From NCBI GenBank assembly GCA_030272815.1, contig JAJSZT010000005.1:1-64000 (forward strand): DNA of 64,000 nucleotides. The letters run 5' to 3'. The notes beneath the pieces are model-generated. The model saw only the letters and a program-made list of their open reading frames with translations, had not been told where the DNA came from and did not search any database. Numbering within the stretch: position 1 is the stretch's first letter; the number at the start of each line of letters is the position of its first letter. The translations under genes were made by a program, and so were the position numbers. Source of the DNA: Deltaproteobacteria bacterium (GTDB lineage Bacteria > Desulfobacterota > Desulfobacteria > Desulfobacterales > ETH-SRB1). Positions 16,793-24,196 of the stretch are shown piece by piece.

Positions 16793-17152
16793 GAATCGGT
16801 GTCAAAGCTTGAATTGTGAATAATGGAACGTTTAATTCACAATTCAAGCTTTTGACATTTGTTCTTGAAAATCAGATGAAGATGATTGAGGCATTAGAAA
16901 AATAATCAAAAAAGTTGACACGTTTACGAAATTAGGAGAAGTAGGGGACAGCCCGTACCGCGCCATACGTAAATCGATAACGCCTTGGCAAAACACATCA
17001 GAAAATATTTAGGCTTGCAATGACGGACTGCATGAACAAAACCAACAACAATCGCATTCTCGTGCCAAGATAAATCCGAAGCCTTGGGAATAGGAGAAAT
17101 CCTATGAAATTGGTTAATGTTATCCAGTGGGTGATCGCATACACTCTAACAA
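16793..17152. repeat. 360-bp direct repeat, copy 1
   Basis: Nearly identical to 23836-24195 over 360 bp. It opens with a 22-bp-stem palindrome (TGTCAAAGCTTGAATTGTG / CACAATTCAAGCTTTTGACA), the kind of REP-like motif found next to Y1/RAYT transposases. It continues through a short remnant (FVLENQMKMIEALEK) and ends in an attC left half plus an 80-bp group II intron 5' fragment. The two copies are joined to different flanks. Confidence 0.85.
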
Positions 17153-17249
17153 GCAGGTTCGGGCGGCTGTGACATTTGTCAAGTTTGAGGGAAACGTAGC
17201 ATTTACAAATGCCCGTTTCCCCGCTTGTAGGTGATGCGTGTCGTTCGGA
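17043..17249 (+). other. attC-like site split by a group II intron fragment
   Basis: Left arm CAACAACAATCGCATTCTC (17043-17061) and right arm GGTGATGCGTGTCGTTCGGA (17230-17249) correspond to the complete site at 20978-21029 (ACAACAATCGCATTCACC ... GGTGATGCGGTTATC). Between them lie an intron 5' fragment and about 90 bp of foreign DNA with another attC-like arm. Confidence 0.55.
17062..17142 (+). ncRNA. Group II intron 5' fragment, inside repeat copy 1
   Basis: GTGCCAAGATAAATCCGAAG ... CCAGTGGGTGATCGCATA aligns with the first 85 bases of the intron at 7326 (GTGTCCAGATAAATCCGAAT ... CCAGTGGGTGATTGCATA). The rest of the intron is missing. Confidence 0.6.
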
Positions 17250-17279
17250 CAAGAAGAAGACCACGGACAAGGTAAAAAA

Positions 17280-17384
17280 ATGCGCATATTTTTGAGAGGC
17301 GTCGGTTGTGTCGGAAAAACGACGATCGGTAAAAAAATGGGGAAGCTTCTGGGCGTCAGCTATTTCCGCTTAAAATTGAGCTAA
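17280..17384 (+). pseudogene. Shikimate-kinase-like gene, N-terminal fragment
   Basis: 34 codons from ATG 17280: MRIFLRGVGCVGKTTIGKK, a P-loop kinase start with Walker A (GVGCVGKTT), ending shortly after GVSYFRL. The matching C-terminal part of a shikimate-kinase-like protein lies 6.8 kb away at 24197-24613, beside the other copy of the 360-bp repeat. Inactive. Confidence 0.6.
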
Positions 17385-17639
17385 CCCACTGTAGTTATTA
17401 TTCTTTCTATTTTAGAGTTTACGAAAACCACTTCTTATAAACTTAATAATATCAGATGGTTACGACTACGTCGGGAATTGCTGCAAACAGGACGTTTTAC
17501 AAACCAGAAGATATCAGAACTGTTCGGTCTCTCGTACTCATCCATTAGCAGACGAGTTGGTATTTTCAGAGAAAAACTTCGTGTCGATAAAACCTTTAAA
17601 AAGAAATATGATGAGATAAGTGCGTTAATCGAGATGTGA
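17385..17639 (+). pseudogene. Y1/REP-associated transposase C-terminal remnant
   Basis: Open frame without a start, in frame with the preceding kinase fragment. It ends in WLRLRRELLQTGRF..., then a helix-turn-helix-like FGLSYSSISRRVGIFREKL and a stop at 17637. This resembles the C-terminal HTH of IS200/REP-associated tyrosine transposases from related bacteria. The catalytic HUH/Tyr domain is absent. Confidence 0.5.
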
Positions 17640-17682
17640 CACTATTTGGCAGTATGGATATTAAGAAGTGAAATAAAAAGTA

Positions 17683-17811
17683 ATGACTAAAATCACCGAA
17701 TCTGCAATCGAAAAATTTGCCATCGAATGCCTTAAAAAGCAGGGCTACCAATATATCTACGCTCCTTCCATTGCTCCGGACGGCATAAAAACCTTAGGAA
17801 TAGTTAGATGA
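17683..17811 (+). pseudogene. hsdR N-terminal fragment, copy 1
   Basis: MTKITESAIEKFAIECLKKQ then GYQYIYAPSIAPDG: the first 35 or so residues of a type I restriction R subunit, then a frame break. Its stop overlaps the rhuM ATG (ATGA). A second hsdR start with the same opening is found directly after rhuM. Confidence 0.65.
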
Positions 17812-18848
17812 AAAAAAAGAAAAAAATCCCGGACAATCAGATTACTGTATATCAGACACCTGAGGGGGGAATTAATATAGAAGTGCTGTACGCCAATGAA
17901 AATATCTGGCTGCCTCAAAAACGAATGGCGGAACTGTTTGGGTGTAGCGCGGACAACATTTCTTTGCATCTGAAGAACATCTATAAAGAGAAAGAACTTG
18001 ATGAATCTTCAACTACCGAGGTTTTCTCGGTAGTTCAAATTGAAGGAAAAAGGGAGGTTGCCCGCAATGTAACCTGCTATTCTCTTGAGGCAATTATTGC
18101 CATGGGGTATCGAGTAAATTCGGTACGTGGTACACAATTTCGGCAGTGGGCAATAACAATTCTCCAGAAATATATACACAAAGGTTTCGCCATTGACAAC
18201 GACCGCTTTAAATACGGTTCCCGATTCAGCACCCGGTTTTTCGATGATTTGCTTGAAGAAATCAGGGATATCCGCGCAAGCGAAAGAATGGCGTATCAAA
18301 AAATTACAGATATTTATGCAACTTCGATTGATTATTCTGCTAAGGCAGAAGATACGAAAAAGTTTTTTGCCACAGTTCAAAACAAACTGCACTTTGCCAT
18401 TACCGGGCAAACTGCCGCTGAAATTGTCGCCAAACGGGCAGATAGCACTAAACTAAACATGGGATTAACATCATGGCGAAAAGAGCCCAAAGGTAAAGTT
18501 ATGCCAAGTGATGTTTCTACTGCTAAAAATTATTTAAACAAACCGGAGCTCGATCATCTAAACCGCATCGTCACGATGTATCTGGATTTTGCGGAATTAC
18601 AGGCTGTTCGTAATATTCCTATGTATATGAAAGACTGGATTAAAAAGTTGAATGCCTTTTTAAAGTTCAGCGAATATGAAATCCTGACCGATGCCGGTTC
18701 AATTAGCCATGAAGTTGCTTTGGCTTTGGCGCATAAGGAATATGAAATTTTCAAGAAAGAGCAGGATAAAAATTACATTTCCGATTTTGATCGCGAAGTC
18801 AAAATTCTTTTAGATAAAAATAAAGACGATGGAAATGAGCATGACTAA
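17808..18848 (+). CDS. rhuM: RhuM family protein
   Basis: 346 residues of the RhuM/virulence-RhuM family, named from a Salmonella pathogenicity island gene and often found inside type I restriction operons. The N-terminal part is a predicted DNA-binding/Bro-N-like region (NIWLPQKRMAELFGCSADNI, then EVARNVTCYSLEAIIAMGYR). The C-terminal half is helical. The gene looks complete, and its start overlaps a broken hsdR beginning. It is bracketed by two hsdR fragments, the expected setting, but no hsdM or hsdS is present, so it may be a survivor of a decayed restriction locus. Biochemical role unknown. Confidence 0.8.
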   Translation: MKKKKKIPDNQITVYQTPEGGINIEVLYANENIWLPQKRMAELFGCSADNISLHLKNIYKEKELDESSTTEVFSVVQIEGKREVARNVTCYSLEAIIAMGYRVNSVRGTQFRQWAITILQKYIHKGFAIDNDRFKYGSRFSTRFFDDLLEEIRDIRASERMAYQKITDIYATSIDYSAKAEDTKKFFATVQNKLHFAITGQTAAEIVAKRADSTKLNMGLTSWRKEPKGKVMPSDVSTAKNYLNKPELDHLNRIVTMYLDFAELQAVRNIPMYMKDWIKKLNAFLKFSEYEILTDAGSISHEVALALAHKEYEIFKKEQDKNYISDFDREVKILLDKNKDDGNEHD

Positions 18849-18930
18849 AATCACCGAATCCGAAATCGAAAAATTCGCCATCGAACTCCTTGAGCACGGC
18901 TTTGGTGTCCATTGCACTCCAATTATATGA
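18841..18930 (+). pseudogene. hsdR N-terminal fragment, copy 2
   Basis: MTKITESEIEKFAIELLEHG followed by nine residues and a stop. The first 15 codons match the fragment at 17683 almost exactly, and the ATG overlaps the rhuM stop (ATGACTAA). This is the position hsdR would hold in an intact operon. Confidence 0.65.
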
Positions 18931-18955
18931 AAAATAATTTTGTCGGGAGAACAGC

Positions 18956-19045
18956 ATGTATGATCGTATTTTAATGCGGATGCAGGAGGCTATTGGGAAT
19001 CGACAATGCATAATACAAAATATGAGGCAAAAAAATGATTTGTGA
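18956..19045 (+). pseudogene. DUF4258-like toxin, N-terminal remnant
   Basis: MYDRILMRMQEAIGNRQCII then unrelated residues and a stop. The opening resembles DUF4258 toxins (…RMQEAIRNRQY…) that precede YgiT-type antitoxins. The following gene is such an antitoxin, so the toxin was probably deleted. Ribosome site GGGAGAACAGC. Confidence 0.42.
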
Positions 19046-19298
19046 TATTTGTGGACAAGAAGGGGCTAACATTCGCCATGTCACCCGGAGTTATGGCAAG
19101 AAAACTAATTTGCTTATCATTGAGAATGTTCCTGTCATCAGTTGTCCTCATTGCAGGGATAGCTATTTAACAGCAGATACATTACATGAGATTGAACGTA
19201 TCAAATTGCACCGAAAAAGTTTCGCGAAAAAGCGTTCTATACCGGTAGCAGCCTTTAGGAATATCTCTACAAAACATCAAGATGGGCTATCGGGATAG
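19035..19298 (+). CDS. YgiT/MqsA-type zinc-finger antitoxin
   Basis: 87 residues. Two cysteine pairs, CDICGQEG and CPHCRDSY, form the MqsA/YgiT N-terminal zinc-binding domain. The following VPVISCPHC and LTADTLHEIERIKL are typical of YgiT proteins paired with DUF4258 toxins. The C-terminal HTH of full MqsA is absent, which is normal for this short type. The upstream toxin is reduced to a remnant (18956-19045), leaving an orphan antitoxin. Downstream is 230 bp of non-coding DNA before vapB. Confidence 0.72.
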   Translation: MICDICGQEGANIRHVTRSYGKKTNLLIIENVPVISCPHCRDSYLTADTLHEIERIKLHRKSFAKKRSIPVAAFRNISTKHQDGLSG

Positions 19299-19470
19299 GA
19301 ACGCCCATCGCTGAGCGCCCCTCCCACAAGTTGTAGCCTAAATCGCATAACTTAGGTTAAAGAAGACCCCAGAACCGCTGAGTACGCAGAGATTGATTTC
19401 CTACCAAATCTAACCACTTCAGATAACAGGATAAAGAAACTATTATGTCTAAAATTGTAATTTTTTCATC

Positions 19471-19514
19471 TTGACTGGTTAAGCATGAAGTGTATAATGT
19501 GTATCAAATACACA
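19471..19514 (+). promoter_or_regulatory. vapBC promoter with palindromic operator
   Basis: TTGACT (19471) and TATAAT (19493) with a 16-bp spacer form a near-consensus sigma-70 promoter. The palindrome TGTGTAT-CAA-ATACACA (19498-19514) overlaps the start-site region and is the expected place for VapBC autorepression. The vapB ribosome site AGGAGGT follows 3 bp later. Confidence 0.72.
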
Positions 19515-19527
19515 TAGGAGGTAAATA

Positions 19528-19731
19528 GTGCGAACTAATATTGTAATAGACGATGATTTGCTGAAAGAAGCCTTTACAGTCAGCCGGGCCAGAACCAAGA
19601 AAGATCTTATTCACGAAGCGCTGGAAGAACTTATCCGGTTAAGAAAACGGAAGGACTTGACCGAACTGGCTGGTTCCATTGAATTTTACAAGGGCTTTGA
19701 TCATAAAAAGTTAAGGAAGTTAAGAGGATGA
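19528..19731 (+). CDS. vapB: VapB-type antitoxin
   Basis: 67 residues starting at GTG 19528 behind TAGGAGGTAAATA. The N-terminus MRTNIVIDDDLLKEA is a ribbon-helix-helix DNA-binding domain of the VapB (DUF2191) type. The charged C-terminus (GSIEFYKGFDHKKLRK) would wrap the toxin. The 4-bp overlap with vapC (ATGA) is classical for the pair. It probably represses its own promoter through the TGTGTAT/ATACACA palindrome upstream. Confidence 0.88.
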   Translation: MRTNIVIDDDLLKEAFTVSRARTKKDLIHEALEELIRLRKRKDLTELAGSIEFYKGFDHKKLRKLRG

Positions 19732-20123
19732 TTTTAATTGACACCTCGGTCTGGATTGAAGTCCTCAGAGACAAAAAAGGTGATATAGTCAAATCATTCC
19801 GTGACAGAATTCAGGATGATGTTTGGTTATTAAGCCGTTTTACTCAACTGGAACTTCTACAAGGGGCTAAAGATGAATACGAGTGGAATAAACTTGATGA
19901 TTATCTTTCAACACAGTACTATCTTGAAGCTTCAGAAAATACCTGGGCCGAAGCAGCCAGAATATACTTTGAGCTAAGGCGAAAAGGTGTAACCATAAAC
20001 AGTTCTATAGATTGTTGTATTGCCCAGATAGCCATTGAGGCAGGAGTACTTCTTCTTCACAAAGATAAGGATTTTTCAAAGATAGCTAATATCCGGCCAT
20101 TAGAATCCAAATACTTTGATTAA
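19728..20123 (+). CDS. vapC: VapC-type PIN-domain ribonuclease toxin
   Basis: 131-residue PIN-domain toxin that cleaves RNA (tRNA or rRNA in studied homologues). The acidic metal-binding residues are visible: IDTSVWIEVL near the N-terminus (Asp5), ELLQGAKDE, and the C-terminal SSIDCCIAQIAIE and LLLHKDKDFSKIA. It is intact and paired with vapB. Its 3' end and downstream spacer appear twice more as remnants (8727 and 23087), so this locus has been copied within the island. Confidence 0.9.
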   Translation: MILIDTSVWIEVLRDKKGDIVKSFRDRIQDDVWLLSRFTQLELLQGAKDEYEWNKLDDYLSTQYYLEASENTWAEAARIYFELRRKGVTINSSIDCCIAQIAIEAGVLLLHKDKDFSKIANIRPLESKYFD

Positions 20124-20160
20124 CAGTTTAACTTCTGTTATAAAGTTAAGACTTTTTATT

Positions 20161-20287
20161 CGGCAAAATCACACGATAAAACCCTTAGTAGGGAGTTTTA
20201 TCGTGCAAAATTGTCCTATTTTTCTTTTTCGCATGCATTAATGCACGAAAACAAATCGGGCTTTTAGGCCCGCTATATCAAAGTTAT
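20161..20287. repeat. Structured intergenic repeat, copy C (most complete)
   Basis: CGGCAAAATCACACGATAAA...TTAGTAGGGAGTTTTATCGTG...CGGGCTTTTAGGCCCG. Uninterrupted copy between vapC and a conserved small gene; it serves as reference for the interrupted copy B and the deleted copy D. Confidence 0.8.
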
Positions 20288-20311
20288 ACGCTGTCAAGTA
20301 TTGGAGATGTA

Positions 20312-20659
20312 GTGGTAAAGAAGAGAAAGATTCCTGATAAGCTGAGAATATGGATTGATATAAGAAAGCGTTTTCACCTTTCTCATGCTCACATTCAGAT
20401 GGCCCGTGAGCTTGGATTGAATCCAAGGAAATTCGGCAAATTGGCAAACCACAAGCAGGAACCATGGAAATTACCATTGCCAGTATTCATAGAGAAAATC
20501 TACTTCAAACGTTTCAAAAAGTCTAAACCTGATATCGTCAAATCAGTTGAACGGATTGTGAATGATCGCAACAAGAAACGCCATGAACGAAAAACACATA
20601 AAATTCAATTGCAAAGAGTTGAAAAGCCTGAGTACGAACTGGGTGAAATTCCATTTTAG
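20312..20659 (+). CDS. Conserved small basic protein
   Basis: 115 residues, strongly basic, starting at GTG 20312 behind TTGGAGATGTA. The core (LSHAHIQMARELGLNPRKFG, then KLANHKQEPWKLPLPVFIE) belongs to a small conserved family of unknown function seen scattered across bacteria, often in mobile regions. A helix-turn-helix around HAHIQMARELGLNPRKF suggests nucleic-acid binding. It is followed 28 bp later by another small gene. Confidence 0.65.
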   Translation: MVKKRKIPDKLRIWIDIRKRFHLSHAHIQMARELGLNPRKFGKLANHKQEPWKLPLPVFIEKIYFKRFKKSKPDIVKSVERIVNDRNKKRHERKTHKIQLQRVEKPEYELGEIPF

Positions 20660-20687
20660 CTTTGCCTCGTGGGAGATCATTTGAATA

Positions 20688-20954
20688 ATGCCAAAATACA
20701 AGGTAATTTATGAATCAACAGAGGAAATTTATGGTATTGTTCCAAAGGCATATGATTGGGTTCATTATTCAAGTATTCTGAGGGTGAAGGATGGAGGGAA
20801 AAAACCGGTTTCTCTTGAAATGACATTTGTGCCACCCCATCCGTTTATATGCAATATGCCGGAAAAGCATTCTATAAAGGCTGAAAGCATTACCGATGCT
20901 TATGTAAAAGTCGTTAACTTCTTCAAAGGTTATGGAATCGAATTTCGCAATTAA
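20688..20954 (+). CDS. Hypothetical cassette protein
   Basis: 88-residue soluble protein (MPKYKVIYESTEEIYGIVPK...) of unknown family. It has a beta-rich N-terminal half and ends in a helix (SITDAYVKVVNFFKGYGIEF). Ribosome site GGGAGATCATTTGAATA is rather distant. It ends 24 bp before attC-like site 6, so it and the gene at 20312 form the content of that cassette. Confidence 0.55.
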   Translation: MPKYKVIYESTEEIYGIVPKAYDWVHYSSILRVKDGGKKPVSLEMTFVPPHPFICNMPEKHSIKAESITDAYVKVVNFFKGYGIEFRN

Positions 20955-20977
20955 CATTGGCTGCGAGCGCGCAGAGC

Positions 20978-21029
20978 GTACAACAATCGCATTCACCATT
21001 GGCTTTGGGCGCAGGTGATGCGGTTATCT
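20978..21029 (+). other. attC-like recombination site 6 (short)
   Basis: GTACAAC-AATCGCATTCACC and GGTGATGCG-GTTATCT pair with one extra base in the left arm (GCATTCACC against GGTGATGC), the asymmetry integrases use to pick the strand. The site is 52 bp with the next gene 34 bp downstream. Half-sites of the same type lie at 17043, 17230, 13835 and 24086. Confidence 0.72.
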
Positions 21030-21063
21030 TGAAAAACGATCCAATCATTTTTTAGGTGAATTC

Positions 21064-21363
21064 ATGGCAAAATTAGTTGGAGTTATAGTAGCAATTATTT
21101 CTATAATAGCAGCATTTTTTACTTCTTATCAGTTTATTGACAACAGATATGCACTGAAAAAAAGGGTGATTCTTATAGAGAACAGGCTTGAAATAAAAAT
21201 AATTAACGACGATTTAACTCAATTGCAAAATAGAATATGGAATTTGGAAGATAGACTGGATGAAAGGCCGAATGACAAAACACTAAAAGAAGAAATTAGG
21301 CTTCGGAAATGCGAAAAAGATGATCTTGACAAAAAACTTGAGATAGAAAGAAATAAAATGTAG
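21064..21363 (+). CDS. Small membrane-anchored coiled-coil protein
   Basis: 99 residues: an N-terminal transmembrane segment (VGVIVAIISIIAAFFTSYQF) followed by a charged coiled coil. The coil contains LTQLQNRIWNLEDRLDE; a similar motif (INQLKHQIWQIEER) occurs in the next gene, so the two probably interact or share an origin. The ribosome site is weak. It is the first gene after attC-like site 6. Function unknown. Confidence 0.55.
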   Translation: MAKLVGVIVAIISIIAAFFTSYQFIDNRYALKKRVILIENRLEIKIINDDLTQLQNRIWNLEDRLDERPNDKTLKEEIRLRKCEKDDLDKKLEIERNKM

Positions 21364-21394
21364 TTGTAATTGCAACAAACGAGGACTGATCTCT

Positions 21395-22090
21395 ATGAAA
21401 AAATTAATAGCTGCACATTGTAATAACAAAACATTACGAATTCTTTTCATTTTTATTACATCAATCTTCATAATGGAAAGCAAATCATTCGGGAACAATG
21501 ACAATGTCTATTTGCACAATTTGCAAATAAACCAACTAAAACATCAAATTTGGCAAATTGAAGAGAGAAATTTAAAAAAAACAGATTCAAAGCTTGAAGA
21601 AGAATTGTTTGATTTGAGAACAGAACTGTTAGTATATATAAATAAAGAATTAAGAAATATTGAAAATCAGACAATTAACAAAACACCTGCTAACAAGGAG
21701 CTGATTAATAGATTTATTACCTTGAAAAAAGAATATCTGGCAATCTTAAACAAGAATATAGAATATTTGGAAAATGATCCAAGCAAAACAAATACAATCG
21801 AGTCAGAACATGAAATAGACACTCTGAAATCCATGACTGAAAACACACTAAGACTTTGTATCAATAAAAACGTAAAATACTCTTCATTTTTATTCGGGCA
21901 CAAAGACGATGACACTTACACGTGTCAAAAAACAATTGCAAAACGAACATTCCATCAAAAAAGATCTGGCCTTGGATCTGATGCACAAATATCAAAATCA
22001 AAAACAACCGATGATACTATTGTCATTCACCATTGGACTAATGCCTTTAGCGAAGTTAGCTACACAATAAAAATATGGGTAAATGACTAA
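21395..22090 (+). CDS. Putative exported protein with coiled coil
   Basis: 231 residues. The N-terminus TLRILFIFITSIFIMESKSFG is a signal peptide or membrane anchor. The middle is a long coiled coil (LEEELFDLRTELLVYINK). The C-terminal 70 residues contain two cysteines and a beta-rich stretch (TDDTIVIHHWTNAFSEVSYT). It shares an IW-x-x-E-x-R motif with the gene 31 bp upstream, suggesting a two-gene envelope system. Ribosome site near GAGGACTGATCTCT. No family recognised. Confidence 0.55.
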   Translation: MKKLIAAHCNNKTLRILFIFITSIFIMESKSFGNNDNVYLHNLQINQLKHQIWQIEERNLKKTDSKLEEELFDLRTELLVYINKELRNIENQTINKTPANKELINRFITLKKEYLAILNKNIEYLENDPSKTNTIESEHEIDTLKSMTENTLRLCINKNVKYSSFLFGHKDDDTYTCQKTIAKRTFHQKRSGLGSDAQISKSKTTDDTIVIHHWTNAFSEVSYTIKIWVND

Positions 22091-22106
22091 AAACAAACTT
22101 CCTTAA

Positions 22107-22125
22107 AGATAACAAATGTATCATC
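22107..22125 (+). other. Left half of an attC-like site, interrupted by intron fragment
   Basis: AGATAACAAATGTATCATC directly precedes the GTGTCC intron start, the same arrangement as at 7307-7326. The right arm is missing. Confidence 0.5.
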
Positions 22126-22595
22126 GTGTCCAGATAAATCCGAATCGTTGGGATTCCCGATAGTCGGGATGAAATTCGATGTTGTTACCCAGTGGGGGAT
22201 CGCATATGGCCAGTTGGTCATATACCCCTTTGCAGGGCTTGCCGTGGCATTGGGGAGAATGGTGCTAAGGTAATCCAGCTCCTTGCAGAGCTTGCTCTGG
22301 CATTGAGTGTGGGGCGTAAGGTACTGCGAAGTCCCACTTGACTGAAGTTTAGCCAGCAGGTCAATAGTGACGTCCGAGGGTAAGCTTCGAGAGGAGAGTC
22401 CTAAACCGGGCGGAGCAAGGATGCAGGCTGTGTGATTGAGCCCCGAAAAATGTATAGTTGTGGGCATTAGGATAAGCTTCCGAGAGATCGGTAGCGAAAG
22501 CCGACGCTTTGGATGCAGCGAAAGGCAGCAGCCCTGAATACGCCATGGCAAGTATTCAGGACACCACCGGGGTCTGCAACCAGGGCATGTATTCA
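22126..22595 (+). ncRNA. Group II intron, 5' half only
   Basis: Starts GTGTCCAGATAAATCC and follows the intron at 7326 through CACCACCGGGGTCTG and GGGCATGTATTCA, then stops abruptly at 22595, where an ATPase fragment begins. Domains IV-VI are absent, so it cannot splice. Identity with the longer copy is high but not perfect, so the two have diverged. Confidence 0.72.
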
Positions 22596-23080
22596 AAATC
22601 GTCTTAGATCTGGATACAAGGGCAGGGGGGCTAATTTGCCTGGAAGAACCGGAAACCAGTATTTATCCTGATCGTATTCCGGAAGTTTTAGAGTTTCTTC
22701 AGGATATTGCTGCCAATCCTAAAAGACCTGTTGTAGAGGACAATCCCCTTCGCCAGATTATCATCAATACCCATTCACCGATTATTTTGAATCAAGTTTC
22801 TGCTGATAATTTATTATTTGCTGAATTAAAAGAATTGGAACGAGATGACCTGAAATTTAAAAGGAGTTGTTTTAGCTGTTTGCCTGATACATGGCGAAAA
22901 AAAGCTTTTTCAGAATCAGATACAGTTTCTAAGGATAAATTATTTTCCTATTTGAAATCTATATTTCCTGCCGAAGAACAATCAACAGATATAGCTTCAA
23001 AATCAAAACAGAAAAAATCAAAAAAAGCTGATGACCGCTTTGACCCGCAACTACAACTTCCCACATTTAGGGATGTTTAA
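22595..23080 (+). pseudogene. AAA (ABC-type/OLD-like) ATPase, C-terminal fragment, copy 2
   Basis: 162 codons in one frame. LDTRAGGLICLEEPETSIYP contains Walker B (LICLEEPE), and DNPLRQIIINTHSPIILNQ contains the H-loop, then a charged tail ending LQLPTFRDV. Walker A is missing. It extends about 46 codons further 5' than copy 1 (8365-8712) and is fused to a broken intron. A matching N-terminal remnant of this ATPase family is at 27025. Confidence 0.72.
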
Positions 23081-23086
23081 ACCTAA

Positions 23087-23194
23087 GTTGTATTGCCCAT
23101 ATAGCCATTGAGGCAGGAGCACTTCTTCTTCACAGGGATAAAGATTTTTCAAAGATAGCTAATATCCGGCCATTAGAATCCGAATAGTTTGATT
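23087..23194 (+). pseudogene. vapC 3' remnant, copy 2
   Basis: The last 36 codons of vapC (CIAHIAIEAGALLLHRDKDF...), with a TAG at 23185 in place of the penultimate tyrosine. It is longer than the tail at 8727 and followed by the same spacer and structured repeat. Confidence 0.72.
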
Positions 23195-23230
23195 AACAGT
23201 TCAACTTCTGTTATAAAGTTAAGACTTTTT

Positions 23231-23316
23231 ATTCGGCAAAATCGTCCTATTATTCTTTTTCGCATGCAATAATGCACGAAAACAAATCGGGCTTTTAGGC
23301 CCGCTACATCAAGGTT
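23231..23316. repeat. Structured intergenic repeat, copy D (first hairpin deleted)
   Basis: ATTCGGCAAAATCGTCCTAT... lacks the CACGATAAAAC / GTTTTATCGTG hairpin, but retains the GCATGCAATAATGC and CGGGCTTTTAGGCCCG hairpins. It lies 64 bp upstream of the hicA start. Confidence 0.7.
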
Positions 23317-23379
23317 CGGTAGAAAATAAGATTTGATAACTAAGTTTGCAGACTACTTTTGAATTAGTTGACAATTATT

Positions 23380-23757
23380 ATGAGAAAATACGACAAATTA
23401 GTTTTTCAAATACTCCGAGGTATGAGCGATGCTAATATTGCCTTTACTGATTTGGTCAATTTGTTGAAACATCTTGGATTTGACATGAGAATCAAAGGAA
23501 GTCATCATGTTTTCAGGAAGAATGGTGTCATAGAGAAGGTCAATTTGCAGTATGAAATCATTATTTACTGGAGTGATGAGATCAAGCCTTTATCGCTGAA
23601 GCTCCTGAGCTTCCTGGTTGTATGGCTCATGGTGATACTCACGAAGCCGCACTCACCAACATCAAAACAGCGATGGAACTTTGGATGGAAACAGCAAAGG
23701 AGTTTAATGACCATATTCCTGTCCCACAAGGCCGTCGTCTTGCTTTTGCCTAAGCTG
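23380..23757 (+). pseudogene. hicA-hicB toxin-antitoxin remnant, frameshifted and fused
   Basis: ATG 23380 opens a HicA mRNA-interferase (MRKYDKLVFQILRGMSDANI, then HLGFDMRIKGSHHVFRKNG with the catalytic His). At VNLQ the sequence jumps into HicB (YEIIIYWSDE); a one-base loss near 23580 then shifts the frame. The rest of HicB, DQAFIAEAPELPGCMAHGD to GRRLAFA, is readable in another frame to the stop at 23755. So the end of hicA and start of hicB are deleted and hicB is frameshifted; neither product should work. Confidence 0.75.
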
Positions 23758-23835
23758 TAAAGGACACTGATAGGGACACCCATCGCTGAGCGCCCCTCCC
23801 ACACCACCGGACATACGGATCACGGAATCGGTGTC

Positions 23836-24195
23836 GAATCGGTGTCAAAGCTTGAATTGTGAATAAAGGAACGTTTAATTCACAATTCAAGGTTTTGACA
23901 TTTGTTCTTGAAAATCAGATGAAGATGATTGAGGCATTAGAAAAATAATCAAAAAAGTTGACACGTTTACGAAATTAGGAGAAGTAGGGGACAGCCCGTA
24001 CCGCGCCATACGTAAATCGATAACGCCTTGGCAAAACACATCAGAAAATATTTAGGCTTGCAATGACGGACTGCATGAACAAAACCAACAACAATCGCAT
24101 TCTCGTGCCAAGATAAATCCGAAGCCTTGGGAATAGGAGAAATCCTATGAAATTGGTTAATGTTATCCAGTGGGTGATCGCATACACTCTAACAA
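23836..24195. repeat. 360-bp direct repeat, copy 2
   Basis: Second copy of 16793-17152, including the REP-like palindrome, the attC left half at 24086-24104 and the intron 5' fragment. It ends directly at the C-terminal shikimate-kinase fragment. Near the start it has one base change in the palindrome loop and one in its right arm. Confidence 0.85.
24105..24185 (+). ncRNA. Group II intron 5' fragment, inside repeat copy 2
   Basis: Same GTGCCAAGATAAATCC ... GTGATCGCATA stretch as 17062-17142. It belongs to the 360-bp repeat and has no catalytic domains. Confidence 0.58.
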
Positions 24196-24196
24196 A

